The notes beneath the pieces were generated by a model. It ran no database searches and was not told the DNA's origin. It saw only the letters and a list, made by a program, of their open reading frames with translations. From NCBI GenBank assembly GCA_964518335.1, contig CAZFDT010000034.1, forward strand, positions 1 to 55,234: DNA of 55,234 bases. Direction: 5' to 3'. Shown one piece after another: positions 44,493-52,867 of the stretch. Every line of letters starts with the position of its first letter. Position 1 is the first letter of the stretch. Origin of the DNA: CAZFDT01 sp964518335. Its GTDB lineage: Bacteria; Planctomycetota; Phycisphaerae; Phycisphaerales; Phycisphaeraceae. The translations under genes were made by a program, and so were the position numbers.

Positions 44493-46160
44493 TCAACCCC
44501 GCGTCATCATCACTTTTGAAAACGGACCGCGGCGCGGCCGCATCAACCCCACGCCCAGCAGCAACAGGCCGATCGTGGCCGGCTCGGGAACGGCCGTCAC
44601 ATTCGTCAGCCGCACCGATCCGCCGTCCGTCAGCAGTTCGTCGTAGGAGAATCCCATCGGAACGTCGCCGAGCGTCAGCACCGGTGTGCCGATCAGCGAA
44701 CCGGCATAGGTGAACAGCACCAGATCATGCTCATCGCTGGTCCAGTTGGCGCCATTGACCACATTCAGCGTGAGGCCGTTCAGAAGCAACTCGCCGATTC
44801 CGCCGTCCGCGTTGGTCCCGCTGGCCGCGATCAGACCGCTGTCCACGGCGCCGTCGTCGGTCAGCGCGATGATCGCGCCGTCTTCAATGATCACGCGGGA
44901 AGCCGTCAGTGTCATCAGCGCCACATCCAGCGTCGAGCCCTCTCGCACGATGAATTGGCCGGTCGTCGTCAGATCCTGACCCAGCACGACATGACCGGTG
45001 GTTCCGGTGACCGTACGATAGTCAGGCTCAGTCGGCGTCCCCGCGTTGTAGGTCAAATCCGCAGATCCCACCGCAAAATCGTTTACCAAAGCGGTACGGC
45101 CAATGCTGACGGTCCGTGCCGACCCAGGATCACCTATGAAGGTAATCGTGCGACGATACCATTGGGAGGGATTGGGGCCAACGCCGTCGTCGTCAAGCAA
45201 CTTCGCCGCACCGGCATAACCGGTGGCGTCTGAGCCCGCGTCCGTCCAGTTTCCGCCCACATAGAGGTTGGCGGTAACCGCTGCATTATCGTAAGTCGAG
45301 GCGAAGACCAACGTGGATGCCGCCCCCCCGGTTGCGCCCACAAAGCTGTTAATCGCCACGTTTCCACGAATCTGACCAGGTCCGGTCTGGCCTCCAAGCA
45401 TTGCCACATACGTGCTGAAAGAAGCGTCAGCATCGCCGATGGTCATATTGCCGATGCTGCCCGTACCATCTGCGGAGAAAGTGGTCACTGTGCTCGTGGT
45501 GGCAGTCGTGGCGCCGGTGGTGTTGCTAGCCGCCCAGAATGTGGCGGTATCACTCCACGTCCCCTTCAGTCCGTTGGCAGCCGCGCCTGTTGACTTGAGG
45601 GTGACGCCATCACCAACCACGATGGCGTCACTCATCTGGCCGAAGTTCTTCTGCTGAAACACCCCCCCTGCCACAGTAGAAAGCAGCGTCATGCCGCCAG
45701 TGCCTGCGGTGAAGTTCGCACCAAACGTCGTGCCGCGCAGATAGGTGTGACCGTTCAAGTCGAGCACCATGTTCGCCGCGCTGCTGCTGCTGTTATCCCA
45801 GACAACCGTAGAAGGGGCAACACCACTCACGTTGGAGGCGTTGGCCATGTCATCGCCGAGCGTGATTTTGTTCACCGCATCACTCGACTGCGTCCAGTTC
45901 ACGATCTGCACGAAGCTCAAAGGCGTGCTGGTCGTGATATTGCGATCAACAGCGGTATCACCAATAACTGCGTTTTCGCCGTTGATGCCGCCACTATTGG
46001 GCATGTTGTCGTCCGACCAGTTCGTTTCTTCCTCCCACGAACTGTTTGTCGAACCGTCCCATGTCCGGTTGGTCACAGCGGCTTGCGCCACCGTCACCGA
46101 CAACAGCAAGACCAGCCCGGCGCTGACTGCGGCCTGTGATTGTTGCGAGCTTCGAATCAT
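44493..46160 (-). CDS. PEP-CTERM surface protein, second copy
   Basis: The 555-residue protein has a signal peptide (AGLVLLLSVTVAQAAV), a long beta-strand region rich in Thr, Ser, Gly and Asn (WDGSTNSSWEEETNWSDD at the start, a pattern seen before autotransporter-type repeats), and the sorting signal VPEPATIGLLLLGVGLM followed by RPRRGPFSK. AGGAGG lies upstream of the ATG. It occupies the same position relative to a prepilin gene and a regulator gene (here decayed) as the PEP-CTERM gene at 28329-29933, though the two mature regions are only loosely alike. Export and sorting would need an exosortase from elsewhere in the genome. Confidence 0.87.
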   Translation of the reverse strand: MIRSSQQSQAAVSAGLVLLLSVTVAQAAVTNRTWDGSTNSSWEEETNWSDDNMPNSGGINGENAVIGDTAVDRNITTSTPLSFVQIVNWTQSSDAVNKITLGDDMANASNVSGVAPSTVVWDNSSSSAANMVLDLNGHTYLRGTTFGANFTAGTGGMTLLSTVAGGVFQQKNFGQMSDAIVVGDGVTLKSTGAAANGLKGTWSDTATFWAASNTTGATTATTSTVTTFSADGTGSIGNMTIGDADASFSTYVAMLGGQTGPGQIRGNVAINSFVGATGGAASTLVFASTYDNAAVTANLYVGGNWTDAGSDATGYAGAAKLLDDDGVGPNPSQWYRRTITFIGDPGSARTVSIGRTALVNDFAVGSADLTYNAGTPTEPDYRTVTGTTGHVVLGQDLTTTGQFIVREGSTLDVALMTLTASRVIIEDGAIIALTDDGAVDSGLIAASGTNADGGIGELLLNGLTLNVVNGANWTSDEHDLVLFTYAGSLIGTPVLTLGDVPMGFSYDELLTDGGSVRLTNVTAVPEPATIGLLLLGVGLMRPRRGPFSKVMMTRG

Positions 46161-46275
46161 GACGAGTCCTCCTAAGGTAGATGGTGAGGTTGCGATGGGA
46201 TTTGACTACGTCGTGCGGCGACGCACTGGTGTCCGCCGCGACAGCGGGGTATGTACGACCTAGCGATCGGCGCGA

Positions 46276-46422
46276 CCCAATGACATGACGAGCTCTGCCC
46301 TGCGCTGCGGCATACTCGCTCATGAGATGGCCTTGTGATGGTGTAGGCTGGTTCGGCACTGAAACCCCACAGACCATGCTGGCGATCACAGCGCGACGAA
46401 TTCGGCGGTGCTTGGTGAGCAT
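46276..46422 (-). pseudogene. Decayed 5' fragment of an AraR-type regulator gene
   Basis: Read from 46422, the frame gives MLTKHRRIRRAVIASMV, PTPSQGHLMSEYAAAQG and RARHVI, which aligns with residues 2-50 of the intact regulator (ILTKHQHIRADLKAKIA, ALPSQNQLMSEYAVAQG, TVRQAL). Homology then stops, and the PEP-CTERM gene starts 115 bases further on. The recognition helix and the whole effector domain are missing, so about 900 bases were deleted. The remnant sits exactly where the intact gene sits in the first locus. Confidence 0.82.
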
Positions 46423-46463
46423 GTGCCTAGGCCTCGACCGGGGGCCGTACCACCACACCACGA

Positions 46464-46477
46464 GTATGTTATACATC
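46464..46477 (+). promoter_or_regulatory. Degenerate operator-like element, site E
   Basis: TATGTTATACATC shares TATACATC with site B (31291-31298), and TATGTT with elements at 31431 and in the regulator promoter. It lacks the AACTAG half. Confidence 0.35.
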
Positions 46478-46656
46478 AGACAAGTCGTAATGTCAAGCCA
46501 AATTGCTCTTCATATTGCCCCTAACATGCCATACACCCACATATTTTATAAATATATATGCTACGGAAATTTAACCGGTGTATTCCTCGGTAGGGCGACG
46601 GGTGGCGCGATCTGGCGGCGTATGGAGTCGGGGTGGCCCTTGAAGTTTCTGACCGA

Positions 46657-46674
46657 TTGAACTAGATTAGACAA
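46657..46674 (+). promoter_or_regulatory. Operator motif, site D
   Basis: TTGAACTAGATTAGACAA differs from site C (31547-31564) at one of 18 bases and fits AACTAG-NN-TAGACA. It lies 117 bases before the second GH172 gene. Confidence 0.65.
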
Positions 46675-46791
46675 GTTAGGTTTATCGGCATGCCGGTCGG
46701 TCGGTCTCAACTGTTACCCACCGCCCGCGTCCATTGTGTTGGGGCGTTACGGCCCCAGATGGCGTCCATCACACCCGGAGAAAGTCGATCC

Positions 46792-47946
46792 ATGTCAGCA
46801 TTCAACGGCCTGTTTGTCTGCCTGCAGAACGTCTACCGCTTAAGCGCCGTACACAGCCGGTCCATCAGTCCGGAGAACTTCAGCGGTGCGAAGGGCGGTG
46901 GTGGCCGAGCGACCGAAGGCAACGGGGCATTGGCCGCCCGTGACTTGGGACGCGGCTGGAAGATCTCGCCGTCGATCTGCATCGATCCGGGTCAGACCTG
47001 TACGCTCTGCGACATCGACACCAGCAGCAGTGGCGGCGGCGCTATCCAGCACATTTGGATGACCGTTCAGGGCAACTGGCGGTTCGACATCCTGCGCATT
47101 TACTGGGACGACCAGGAGCAGCCCAGCGTCGAGTGCCCGTTGGGCGATTTCTTTGCCTGTGGCTGGAACCAGTACGCCCACGTCAACTCGGCGGCGATCT
47201 GTGTCAACCCGGGCTTGGCGTTCAACAGCTATTGGCCAATGCCGTTTCGCAAGCGCTGCCGCATGACCCTGACCAACCTCGCCGACGAACAGATTGGCGT
47301 CTATTACCAGATCGATTATGGACTGGGACCGGTGCCTGATGATGCCGCGTATTTCCACGCGCAGTTCCGCCGGGTCAACCCCCTGCCGTACAAACAGGTC
47401 TACACCATCCTCGACGGCGTGCGTGGGCGAGGCCACTATGTCGGCACCTATATGGCATGGGCGGTACTCAGCAATAGGTGGTGGGGTGAAGGGGAGATCA
47501 AGTTCTATCTCGACGGCGACTGGCCACCCGGCGCCCAGCCCGCCGAGTACGGCGGCGACGCATTTCCCACCATTTGCAGTACGGGCACCGAGGACTACTT
47601 CTGTGGCGCCTACAACTTCGACGTGCGCACGCGCGATCATCGCGGTGACGAGCACACGCAATACCAGGCGTTCAACACATCATTTGCAGGGCTGCCTCAG
47701 ATTATTCGTGGTGATGGCCACTACCAGGTGCAGCAACGCTTTGGGATGTACCGCTGGCACATTCCCGACCCGATCCGCTTCGAGCAGGACTTGGCGGTAA
47801 CGATCCAAGCCTTGGGTGTCGGACGCAGCGGCCACCGCTATCTGCCCCACAGCGATGACATCGCTTCGGTCGCCTACTGGTACCAGACTCTGCCCACCGC
47901 GCCGTTCCCCACGCTGCCCGATCGCGATAGCCTGGAGATCATCTGA
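46792..47946 (+). CDS. GH172 family (DUF2961) glycoside hydrolase, second type
   Basis: The 384-residue protein is a shorter DUF2961/GH172 member. GRGWKISPSICIDPGQ, AIQHIWMTVQGNWRFDILRI and PLGDFFACGW are typical beta-sandwich motifs; WWGEGEIKFYLDGD (Glu233) and CSTGTEDYF (Glu267) hold the likely catalytic glutamates. GGAGAAAG precedes the ATG at 46792; the frame is open to 46690 but those residues are not protein-like. No signal peptide. It opens the second plus-strand operon, right after operator site D. It is only distantly similar to the GH172 protein at 35000, so the two may cleave different furanoside linkages. Confidence 0.88.
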   Translation: MSAFNGLFVCLQNVYRLSAVHSRSISPENFSGAKGGGGRATEGNGALAARDLGRGWKISPSICIDPGQTCTLCDIDTSSSGGGAIQHIWMTVQGNWRFDILRIYWDDQEQPSVECPLGDFFACGWNQYAHVNSAAICVNPGLAFNSYWPMPFRKRCRMTLTNLADEQIGVYYQIDYGLGPVPDDAAYFHAQFRRVNPLPYKQVYTILDGVRGRGHYVGTYMAWAVLSNRWWGEGEIKFYLDGDWPPGAQPAEYGGDAFPTICSTGTEDYFCGAYNFDVRTRDHRGDEHTQYQAFNTSFAGLPQIIRGDGHYQVQQRFGMYRWHIPDPIRFEQDLAVTIQALGVGRSGHRYLPHSDDIASVAYWYQTLPTAPFPTLPDRDSLEII

Positions 47947-48011
47947 GTCCGTCGCGGGCGGACGCTGCTCGGCCAGCGCCACGCCATGCACCACGCCACG
48001 AGTGCCGCACC

Positions 48012-49385
48012 ATGCGAATCATCCTGTTCGACATTGACTCACTTCGGCCTGATCACCTGGGTTGCTACGGCTATCGTCGCCCGACGTCGCCGACGCTGGA
48101 CGCTATTGCGGCGCAGGGCATGTGCTTCGATCGGTATTACTGCGCCAACTCGCCGTGCCTGCCGTCGCGGATGAGCCTGACGTCGGGCCGATTCGGAATC
48201 AACAACGGCTGCTGCTCGAATGTCTGGGCCGGAGCCAGGTTCCACATCCGACAGCGGCCCTATGGCGGTCCATACCCCGAGCATGAAATGCTGCCGCGCA
48301 ACCTCCGCCGCGCGGGCATCGACACCGTCGCGTTCTCCAACTTCGCCGACCGGCACTGCGCCACCTGGTTCATGTACGGCTGGAGTGAGTTTCACAGCCC
48401 CAATCTCAAGGGTGGTGGCGAGACCGCACAGGAGGTCAACGACGCGCTGCTGCCGTGGCTGAAGGTCAATGCGGCTCGCGACAACTACCTGCTCTACGTC
48501 AATTACTGGGACACCCACCGATGCTACAAGATGGACCCGAGTTGGTCAGAACCACTGCGAAATGCCCCGATCACGCAGTCGTGGCCCGACGAGGCCGCCA
48601 TCGCGGCGCACCAGCACATCAACGGCCCGTTCACCGCGCAGCTCCAGTTCGTCGATCACAAGAGTCCGTTCCCGCTCATGCCCGATGCAGTGGGCACCCG
48701 TACGGATTTTGAGCACATGGTCAACGGCTATGACACCGCCATCCGCTACATGGACCACCACCTGCGCATCGTTCTCGATGAGTTCGAGCGTCAGGGTCTC
48801 ATGGACGATACCGCGGTCATCATCACCTCGGACCATGGCGATGCCTTCGGGGAACACGGCATCTACTCCGACCACGTGTGCGCCGACGAGTGCATTCACC
48901 GCGTGCCGCTGATTGTCCGCTGGCCGGGGGTGACGGCCGCTGGCTGCCGCTGCGATGACCTGCTTTACAACGTTGATCTGTCCGCGACGCTGTGCGATAT
49001 GTTGGGCGCGACGATCCCTGCGGGGTGGGACGGAACCTCTTTCTCGCTCCAGCTTCGTGGCCGGCCAACGGCCGCACGCGAGTACCTGGTGTGGGATCAT
49101 GGCACCTATGCGGTGCAGCGGGCGGTGCGGACGCGCCGATACCTGATGATCCGCACCTACGAAACCAAGGGCTATCCGCTGCGGCCAGTGGAGTTGTACG
49201 ACATGGTGGAAGACCCGTACCAGACGCGGGACTTGAGCCAGCAGATGCCCGACGTTGTGGCGACGTGCGATTCCCTGTTGAACCAATGGCTGCACGAACA
49301 GCGCAGCAAGCATGGCCTGGAGTCCGACCCACTCGACGTGATCGTGTCCGAGCGAAAGCATCGGGCTCTGCCCGTCGAATGGTAG
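48012..49385 (+). CDS. Sulfatase, type I, without signal peptide
   Basis: The 457-residue protein starts MRIILFDIDSLRPDHLGCYG, so the metal-binding strand is at the very N-terminus and there is no export signal. CLPSRMSLTSG (Cys49) is the formylglycine signature; VIITSDHGDAFGEHG supplies later ligands. It is a close paralog of the sulfatase at 19131-20699 in the first locus. The ATG is 65 bases after the GH172 stop, in the same operon. It would desulfate imported sugars in the cytoplasm. Several extra cysteines (for example NNGCCSN) follow the signature. Confidence 0.93.
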   Translation: MRIILFDIDSLRPDHLGCYGYRRPTSPTLDAIAAQGMCFDRYYCANSPCLPSRMSLTSGRFGINNGCCSNVWAGARFHIRQRPYGGPYPEHEMLPRNLRRAGIDTVAFSNFADRHCATWFMYGWSEFHSPNLKGGGETAQEVNDALLPWLKVNAARDNYLLYVNYWDTHRCYKMDPSWSEPLRNAPITQSWPDEAAIAAHQHINGPFTAQLQFVDHKSPFPLMPDAVGTRTDFEHMVNGYDTAIRYMDHHLRIVLDEFERQGLMDDTAVIITSDHGDAFGEHGIYSDHVCADECIHRVPLIVRWPGVTAAGCRCDDLLYNVDLSATLCDMLGATIPAGWDGTSFSLQLRGRPTAAREYLVWDHGTYAVQRAVRTRRYLMIRTYETKGYPLRPVELYDMVEDPYQTRDLSQQMPDVVATCDSLLNQWLHEQRSKHGLESDPLDVIVSERKHRALPVEW

Positions 49386-49475
49386 TGGCGCGGCAGTGCA
49401 TGGCAACGCCGCGGACGTCTCACAAACCGCCTGCGATAATGGGAAACGACTGACGTCGACCGATGGGAGCACGGC

Positions 49476-50669
49476 ATGAAGCGGATTGGCATCATTGGGC
49501 TGGGTGGTCGAGGCGCCGCGCTGGGTCAGTGCTTCTGCGAGCGATCGGACGTGACCATCACGGCGGTGTGCGACCCCAACCCAATCCGGGCGCAGCGCAT
49601 CTGCAAGCGGCTGGGGATCGCGCCGCGATGCTTTGCGCGGATCGATGAGTTTCTCGACGCCGACGCCATCGATGCGGCCGTCATCACCACCCCTGACCAT
49701 CTGCACGAAACGCACGCCACCGCCGTTCTCGGCCGCGGCATCGATGTGCTGCTCGATAAGCCGTTGGCCACGACTGTCCGCGGCGGACAGAACATACTCG
49801 CCACCGCGCATCGATCGGGCAGGACTGTCATGATCGGGTTCAACCTGCGCCATGATCCGACGTTGCGGCGGCTCAAGCAGATCGTCGATCAGGGCGTGCT
49901 CGGCCGCGTGTTCCTGATCGAAAACCGGGAGTTCTACGATGGCGGCAAGACGTACATGGCCCGCTGGAATCGTCGCTTCGAGTACTCCGGCGGACTGTGG
50001 ATCCACAAGGGTTCGCACGACTTCGATGCCTTCCAGTGGCTGCTGGGTTTCCCGCGACCGATCCGGGTCAGTGCAACCGCCGGCCTCAGCGCCCTGACGC
50101 TCGAGCACCTGCCTTTTACGCCCGACGCCGACCGGCCCGTCGGGCCGACCTGCCATCAGTGCGCCTACCAGCAGCGCTGCCCCGACTACTGGGACGTGGC
50201 TCAACCCGGCAGCGAATGGGACGAGCAGGCCCATCAGGTGGACGGCTACAGCCGTGATCTGTGCATCTACGCCTCGGACAAGAGCGTACATGACAACGGC
50301 ATTGCCATTGTCGATTATGAAGGCGGGGTTCGCGCCAGTCATCTCGAATGCTTCGTGACATCCCAGACGGATCGTCTGTACACGGTCGTGGGTGATCGAG
50401 GCCAGGCCGAGGTGAGCCTGCACGAACGGAGGATTCTGGTTCGTCCACGTTGGAGCCAGGAGGCCATCGTTTATCAGATACCGTCGATCAGCGGCACGCA
50501 CGGAGGCGCCGACCCCGGCACGGTGGAGACGTTTGTGAAAGTGATCCACGGCGAGATCGCCAACACTTCGACGGCGCAGCAGGGCTTGTGGGCGACCGCC
50601 GTCGGGTATGCCGCGGAGATCTCGTCGCGACAGGGGCGGACGGTGACGATGAGCGAGATAATCGAATGA
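49476..50669 (+). CDS. Gfo/Idh/MocA oxidoreductase with inserted cysteine cluster
   Basis: The 397-residue protein has GLGGRG (8-13) for dinucleotide binding and DKPLA at 94-98 in place of the usual EKP. Its central insert has Cys226, Cys229 and Cys235 (CHQCAYQQRC), followed by Cys263. A comparable cluster occurs in the oxidoreductase at 17696-19084 but not in the one at 5958-6959. No signal peptide. It follows the sulfatase gene by 90 bases, the same sulfatase/oxidoreductase pairing as in the first locus. It probably oxidises or reduces the desulfated sugar. Its stop codon overlaps an ATG (ATGA) at 50666 that could start the esterase gene. Confidence 0.9.
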   Translation: MKRIGIIGLGGRGAALGQCFCERSDVTITAVCDPNPIRAQRICKRLGIAPRCFARIDEFLDADAIDAAVITTPDHLHETHATAVLGRGIDVLLDKPLATTVRGGQNILATAHRSGRTVMIGFNLRHDPTLRRLKQIVDQGVLGRVFLIENREFYDGGKTYMARWNRRFEYSGGLWIHKGSHDFDAFQWLLGFPRPIRVSATAGLSALTLEHLPFTPDADRPVGPTCHQCAYQQRCPDYWDVAQPGSEWDEQAHQVDGYSRDLCIYASDKSVHDNGIAIVDYEGGVRASHLECFVTSQTDRLYTVVGDRGQAEVSLHERRILVRPRWSQEAIVYQIPSISGTHGGADPGTVETFVKVIHGEIANTSTAQQGLWATAVGYAAEISSRQGRTVTMSEIIE

Positions 50670-50731
50670 CCGGCGACGGCGTTGCCCTTGGCTGCACGCG
50701 ACTGACCCGAGGCGCCTGTAGAGATTCGATC

Positions 50732-51682
50732 ATGCTGCGAAAGTGCATGGAAATGTTGGCGATCGGTGCGGCAGGCGGCGCGCCCATGGCGCCGGCCGCC
50801 GCAGTGCCGATGGAAGTACCCCAAGCATCGCAGACCGAGGTCTATCGCACCGTTGGCGATGTCGAACTGCGCATGTTCGTCTTCAACCCGCCCGGTCACA
50901 TGGCCACAGACACACGGGCGGCCATCGTGTTGTTTCACGGCGGTGGATGGGTGGACGGCCACGCGCGCCAACTTGCCCCGCAGGCGGCGTACCTGGCGTC
51001 GCGCGGCATGGTGGCAATGACCGCCGAGTATCGCGTGAAGAACCGACACGGCACCGGTCCCCGAGCGTGCATCCACGACGCCCTGGCGGCGATCCGCTGG
51101 GTGCGGACCCACACCGGACGTTTGGGGATCGATCCCCATCGCGTTGCCGCGGGCGGCGCGTCGGCGGGCGGTCACGTCGCCGCCTGCATTGGCGTGATCG
51201 ACGGCCTGGACGAGCCCGGCGAAGACTCCGCCATCAGCGCCAAGCCCGACGCGCTGCTGCTGTTCAACCCCGCACTGGTGCTCGATGCTCGCGACAACGA
51301 CGACCCATTGCCCACCGAGTATCAGGCACGCATGGCCGGACGACTCGACGCGGGCGAGCGGGCCGCGCTGTCGCCGTATCATGGCTTGAGCAAGGGCGAT
51401 CCGCCGACCATCATCTTCCATGGCGAAGCCGACGACATCGTCCCGGTGGAAACCGTGCGGCGGTATGTTCGGCGGGCGACGCAAGAGGGCCTGCGCTGCG
51501 AACTGGTGACCTACCCCGGTGAAGGTCATGGGTTCTTCAATCATCACCGGAGCGTCGCCGCCTTTCGCAGGACCATGACCGCCGTCGACGCCTTCTTCGT
51601 TTCGCTGGGTTACCTGACGGGTCTGGCGACGATCGACCAGTTCCAGTGGAACGCGATACCTCACCAAGCTGCTCCTGACTGA
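50732..51682 (+). CDS. Alpha/beta hydrolase fold esterase (HSL/BD-FAE-like)
   Basis: The 316-residue protein has the HGGGW motif (LFHGGGWVDGH), the nucleophile elbow GGASAGGHVAA with Ser, IFHGEADDIVP with the catalytic Asp, and YPGEGHGFFNH with the His, the plan of hormone-sensitive-lipase-like carbohydrate esterases. From the ATG at 50732 the N-terminus (MLRKCMEMLAIGAAGGAP) looks like a weak signal peptide. A start at 50666, overlapping the preceding stop, would add 22 residues. It lies between the oxidoreductase and a SASA-type gene, so deacetylation or deacylation of the glycan is likely. Confidence 0.85.
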   Translation: MLRKCMEMLAIGAAGGAPMAPAAAVPMEVPQASQTEVYRTVGDVELRMFVFNPPGHMATDTRAAIVLFHGGGWVDGHARQLAPQAAYLASRGMVAMTAEYRVKNRHGTGPRACIHDALAAIRWVRTHTGRLGIDPHRVAAGGASAGGHVAACIGVIDGLDEPGEDSAISAKPDALLLFNPALVLDARDNDDPLPTEYQARMAGRLDAGERAALSPYHGLSKGDPPTIIFHGEADDIVPVETVRRYVRRATQEGLRCELVTYPGEGHGFFNHHRSVAAFRRTMTAVDAFFVSLGYLTGLATIDQFQWNAIPHQAAPD

Positions 51683-51694
51683 ACGGACCATGCC

Positions 51695-52813
51695 ATGGCG
51701 ATCAGAATCCTGGCCGTATGTATGATGTCGTTTTGGCTTCATGCAGTGCTTGCGGCCGAGCCGCGCCACGAGGAGATCTGGATTCTGTCGGGCCAGTCCA
51801 ACGCCGGAGGGACGGCGCCCGAAGAGTTCACACCACCCACGAGCGATCGGGTGCAGTGGTACGACAACCAGCGCAAGCAGTTTGTCCCCCTCAGTGGCAA
51901 TCTCACGGGCATGACGGCGAAGTACAGTCCTTTCCACACCGCCGCCGATGAGGTCGCCAAGACAGGTCTCACGGTCAAGATGCTGGGCTACGCCAAGTCC
52001 GGCGCGTCGATCCGGCACTGGCTGGACCAGGATCGCCAGGGCAACCCGACGGGTCTGGATATTCTTCGCGAACTGATCGTCAGTGCGGGCGGACGCGCCG
52101 ATGCGTTCATCTGGTATCAAGGCGGCGCCGACCGGGCGATGGACCCACAGAAGTACAAGCGTCTCGTCGCCGGGTTGCTCAAAGACATCCGCGCGTTCGC
52201 TGACAACCCGCAGATGACGGCGGTCATCGTGCAAGGTGGCGGTCGCGGCCGGCCCATGCAACAGACGGGCGAGATCTACGCCATTCGCGAGGTGCAGCGC
52301 CAGCTCGTAGTGGAAGACGGCAACGCCGTGTTGGTTGCGGCACTGGGGCGTGCAACGATTGACGGCGGACATCTGACGGCTCAAAGCCAGGCGGAGCTTG
52401 GCCGCGAGATGGGCCGGGCCCTTCTGCGATTCCGTCACAAGATGACCGATGTGAACTGGCCCGGCCCGGTACTCGACAAGGCTGCGATCGCCGATGGGGG
52501 CCGCGTTGTGGTCGCCCATTTTGCCGAGGTTGAGCAACTCTCCGGCGGGCATGTGGACGACTTTAAGGCCATCGACGCCGCGGGCGATATCCGCTGCACG
52601 AAGGTGGACATCGGCAAGACCCTGGTGCGACTGACGTTCGAGCGCGACGTGAAGTTGCCGGCCAAGTTGGGCTACGGCTATGACACCAATCCGCCGGGCC
52701 TGCTCCGCGACGAAGCGGGCAACCATGCTCCGTCCGTGTTGATCGGGATCGACGCCGCTGACGCGATCGCCGATGAGCCCACCACGGCGCCCAATGGCGC
52801 AGGCCAGCGTTGA
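51695..52813 (+). CDS. SASA-domain exported esterase
   Basis: The 372-residue protein has a signal peptide (MAIRILAVCMMSFWLHAVLAA) and a SASA/SGNH domain: WILSGQSNAGG with Ser35, AKSGASIRHW, FIWYQGGAD and DGGHLTAQSQ, in which Asp and His are three apart as in a classical SGNH block V. The usual Glu after WYQG is Gly here. It is unlike the two SASA copies upstream in sequence and lacks their N-terminal beta-sandwich; instead a beta-rich tail follows the SASA domain. It starts 12 bases after the esterase stop and closes the second operon. Confidence 0.85.
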   Translation: MAIRILAVCMMSFWLHAVLAAEPRHEEIWILSGQSNAGGTAPEEFTPPTSDRVQWYDNQRKQFVPLSGNLTGMTAKYSPFHTAADEVAKTGLTVKMLGYAKSGASIRHWLDQDRQGNPTGLDILRELIVSAGGRADAFIWYQGGADRAMDPQKYKRLVAGLLKDIRAFADNPQMTAVIVQGGGRGRPMQQTGEIYAIREVQRQLVVEDGNAVLVAALGRATIDGGHLTAQSQAELGREMGRALLRFRHKMTDVNWPGPVLDKAAIADGGRVVVAHFAEVEQLSGGHVDDFKAIDAAGDIRCTKVDIGKTLVRLTFERDVKLPAKLGYGYDTNPPGLLRDEAGNHAPSVLIGIDAADAIADEPTTAPNGAGQR

Positions 52814-52867
52814 CTCTGCCGCTGCAGTTGACGTTGCGGCTCTCTGCGTTGGGCGACGCCGCGACGC

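Larger units (their letters stand above)
46423..46791. promoter_or_regulatory. Control region of the second locus
   Basis: The region between the decayed regulator and the GH172 start carries a degenerate operator-like element (46464-46477), a strongly AT-rich stretch around 46530-46580 with TATAAATATATATG, and a well-preserved operator at 46657-46674. No gene is supported. Confidence 0.6.

Noticed and set aside
48546..50549. A 667-codon open frame on the minus strand
   Set aside because: It lies entirely opposite a sulfatase and an oxidoreductase gene with clear motifs. GC-rich codon bias commonly leaves the antisense frame open.
50474..52726. A 750-codon open frame on the minus strand
   Set aside because: It is antisense to the esterase and SASA genes, shows no domain motif and no ribosome-binding site.
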